NCBI RefSeq assembly: GCF_000184945.1
Contig: NZ_GL586311.1
Coordinates: 2,104,329 to 2,168,328 of the forward strand
Direction of reading: 5' to 3'
Source: Segatella buccae ATCC 33574
GTDB taxonomy: Bacteria > Bacteroidota > Bacteroidia > Bacteroidales > Bacteroidaceae
Length of the DNA stretch: 64,000 bases
Positions 62,491 to 64,000 of the stretch are shown here, piece by piece (position 1 is the first letter of the stretch; every line of letters starts with the position of its first letter). The translations under genes and the position numbers were made by a program. The notes beneath the pieces were generated by a model, which searched no databases, was not told the origin of the DNA, and saw only the letters and a program-made list of their open reading frames with translations.

Positions 62491-63068
62491 TGTTTGGTAG
62501 TAAGGTCGCAAAACAAATAGAGGAGAGTGTCGCTCCCTTGTTGGAGAGAATTGCAGCGTTGGAAACGGCTAATACAGACTTAAAAGAGCAAGTGGAATCG
62601 CTTGCTGCAAAGATAGATGTATGTTGCGAGCGTATTGACAAACTCGAAAGTGCCTTGTCCGGACAGTATAGAAAAGAAGAAATGATGCTAGACGCTTCGG
62701 AAGCTATACAGAACGAACAAGGAGATGACCATTCTTATAGTTCTCATGGTGGCAAGACAGAATTGTTTGCCGGTGCACCGACTATTGACGGTTTATTCTC
62801 CGATGTGGCGAAAAAGGAGCGTATAGGTAAAAGTCTCTACAAACTCGTCACAGGCGATGGGGCGACAGCAACTTTTGAAATGCTGGACACTCCGGATGCT
62901 TTGGCCACAGCGATGATTAGTCTCAGCCAGTTTGTGAAACCTGTTTGCAAGATAGAAGGCAATACCACCGGACTTCTTCATCATGTGACGATCCTTGAAA
63001 GGGGAAGTGCTGTCATGGAAAATGGTGTGTGGAGAGTGATAAAAAAAGCAACGGTTCGCTTTGGATAA
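62490..63068 (+). CDS. Coiled-coil protein of the tubulin/actin-like operon
   Basis: A 192-residue protein. Residues about 5-65 are a strong coiled coil (IEESVAPLLERIAALETANT, LKEQVESLAAKIDVCCERID); a polar linker follows, then a compact alpha/beta C-terminal domain (about 95-192; YKLVTGDGATATFEMLDTPD, CKIEGNTTGLLHHVTILERG). The family is not recognised. Translation is coupled to the actin-like protein through the shared TGATG. A coiled coil followed by a small beta domain is the same outline as the Hsp70 exchange factor GrpE, but no sequence similarity is claimed. Confidence 0.75.
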   Translation: MFGSKVAKQIEESVAPLLERIAALETANTDLKEQVESLAAKIDVCCERIDKLESALSGQYRKEEMMLDASEAIQNEQGDDHSYSSHGGKTELFAGAPTIDGLFSDVAKKERIGKSLYKLVTGDGATATFEMLDTPDALATAMISLSQFVKPVCKIEGNTTGLLHHVTILERGSAVMENGVWRVIKKATVRFG

Positions 63069-63081
63069 TGATAAAATGTAG

Positions 63082-63972
63082 ATGAAAAGCATGTTGGAAG
63101 TGAAGTGTAAACGATGCCGATTCCGCTATGAGGTGGAGATTGGCCTCGGACAGAAAGAGTTGGATTGCGTTTGTCCCCGATGTGGCACTCCATTTAAATA
63201 TGTTATGCCTGACGATTATATGCGGGGAGACAATCTATCTCACGGAACGGAAGACAAGCCGTATATAAGTCAAGAGAGCATTTCGGAGGTGGAGTTTGCC
63301 TCTCCATCTGCTATGAATGTAGTGGAAGGGTCTGAAGTGTCTACACCGGTTGATGGTTCTTCCCAAATTTCATTGCCCCCTCCAGTTCCTCCGGCAATTC
63401 CCTTGAGGACTATCCCACCTCCAAATCCTTCCCCGAAGGGAACTTCATTTCCTCCCACAAACAACCGTAAAGGGAGCGAAGGCTCTTGTATGAAAGGGTG
63501 TCTGATTTTCTTCGTTTTATTGGCATTGCTGATTTGGGGAGCTAAAAGTTGCAACCGTCATTCTGCGGAGGATGAAGACGATGCACCTGTCGAGACAAGG
63601 GAAACAGTGGAAGACCAGACAGATAATGCAACCAAAGAACCGAAAACATTGTCTCTTTCGGTCTTGGAGGGACAGAGGGGGCAAAAAGACAATGCTGATA
63701 CAACTGCGCAGGAAGCTGTTCTAGAAGAGGAGTTACCCGCGTGGGTAGAAGGCATTTGGTACGGAGAAGCACCTTATGGTCGTATTATCATGTTGATACG
63801 CGGAAATCAAATAACCATAAGGGTTGACAAAAAAATGCGTTCGGGTACATTGTCTTATAGCGAAGGAATGCTCCACTGCCGTTTCTCGGAAGGTAAAATA
63901 CAGGATTATCGACTGGATTTTGACAAGCAACAGATTATCACTGGTGACGGACAACGAATGATAAAAGAATAA
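63082..63972 (+). CDS. Zinc-ribbon membrane protein with lipocalin-like tail
   Basis: A 296-residue protein: an N-terminal zinc ribbon (Cys 9, 12, 31 and 34 in CKRCRFRYEV and CVCPRCGTPF, similar to MJ0042-type fingers), a long Pro/Ser-rich linker (about 45-130), one membrane helix (about 139-156, GCLIFFVLLALLIWGAKSC), an acidic stretch, and a small beta domain at the C-terminus (WVEGIWYGEAPYGRIIMLIR, MLHCRFSEGKIQDYRLDF). This architecture puts the zinc ribbon in the cytoplasm and the beta domain in the periplasm. It could tether the cytoplasmic NTPases to the membrane. An internal ATG at 63091 is an alternative start. Confidence 0.78.
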   Translation: MKSMLEVKCKRCRFRYEVEIGLGQKELDCVCPRCGTPFKYVMPDDYMRGDNLSHGTEDKPYISQESISEVEFASPSAMNVVEGSEVSTPVDGSSQISLPPPVPPAIPLRTIPPPNPSPKGTSFPPTNNRKGSEGSCMKGCLIFFVLLALLIWGAKSCNRHSAEDEDDAPVETRETVEDQTDNATKEPKTLSLSVLEGQRGQKDNADTTAQEAVLEEELPAWVEGIWYGEAPYGRIIMLIRGNQITIRVDKKMRSGTLSYSEGMLHCRFSEGKIQDYRLDFDKQQIITGDGQRMIKE

Positions 63973-63977
63973 AGAAA

Positions 63978-64000
63978 ATGAATATCCGCAATCATCCAAA
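63978..64000 (+). CDS. Start of a further operon gene (partial)
   Basis: An ATG at 63978, 5 bp after the preceding stop and preceded by AAAGAAA, opens a frame that runs off the window (MNIRNHP...). The close spacing suggests that the tubulin/actin-like operon continues beyond the right edge. Confidence 0.5.

Overview
The window reads as a chromosomal segment from a Bacteroidales bacterium, most likely Prevotellaceae. Evidence: promoters are of the Bacteroidetes type (-7 element TAnnTTTG, often TATCTTTG or TACCTTTG); Shine-Dalgarno sequences are mostly absent; gldE, nspC, a lipid-anchored TamA-like (TamL) protein, an ATP synthase operon in the order beta-epsilon-I-a-c-b-delta-alpha-gamma, and S16 with a long Ala/Glu tail are all present. 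No rRNA, insertion sequence, integrase, phage module or CRISPR array was seen.

Layout. 0-5.4 kb: end of a lipocalin-like gene, rnz, mntP, a ThiE-like gene with prs, and nspC. 5.5-6 kb: a four-gene tRNA cluster (Gly-Leu-Leu-Gly). 6-10 kb: a small hypothetical gene, ssb, gldE, a phosphopantetheinyl transferase and a secreted phytase-like protein. 10-12.9 kb: an RNA methyltransferase / membrane protein / hisB operon on the minus strand, divergent from tamL. 15-17.3 kb: a lipoprotein, an MBL hydrolase and rpsP. 17.7-22.2 kb: three glycosyltransferases and a divergent polysaccharide flippase. 22.3-24.8 kb: nhaD and pfkA. 25-32.4 kb: the complete ATP synthase operon. 32.5-38.7 kb: an acidic protein, a TPR protein, a DUF417 membrane protein, a nudC/5'-nucleotidase pair and a compact DnaJ. 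38.9-43.8 kb: tRNA-Cys, a possible 38-residue mini-gene, a GH115 alpha-glucuronidase and ettA. 44.4-48.4 kb: cdd, a TPR / M64 peptidase / glucosaminidase operon, and folK. 49.2-52.6 kb: a three-gene operon (small membrane protein, orphan NMT1-like lipoprotein, large TPR protein) behind a strikingly structured leader. 53.4-55.4 kb: a GNAT acetyltransferase, a YitT protein and an MGMT-like protein.

The most interesting region is 55.5-64.0 kb: one co-directional operon, open at the right edge, coding for a vWA-like lipoprotein, a four-helix membrane protein, a divergent tubulin/FtsZ-superfamily protein, a 1157-residue protein with a C-terminal actin/Hsp70-type ATPase, a coiled-coil protein, and a zinc-ribbon membrane protein. 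A tubulin-like and an actin-like NTPase sharing one operon with envelope-anchored partners suggests an uncharacterised envelope-associated cytoskeletal or membrane-remodelling machine.

Other signals worth attention: two tiny promoter-plus-terminator units of about 33 nt (near 2150 and 17420), three near-leaderless genes, and several palindromic intergenic elements.
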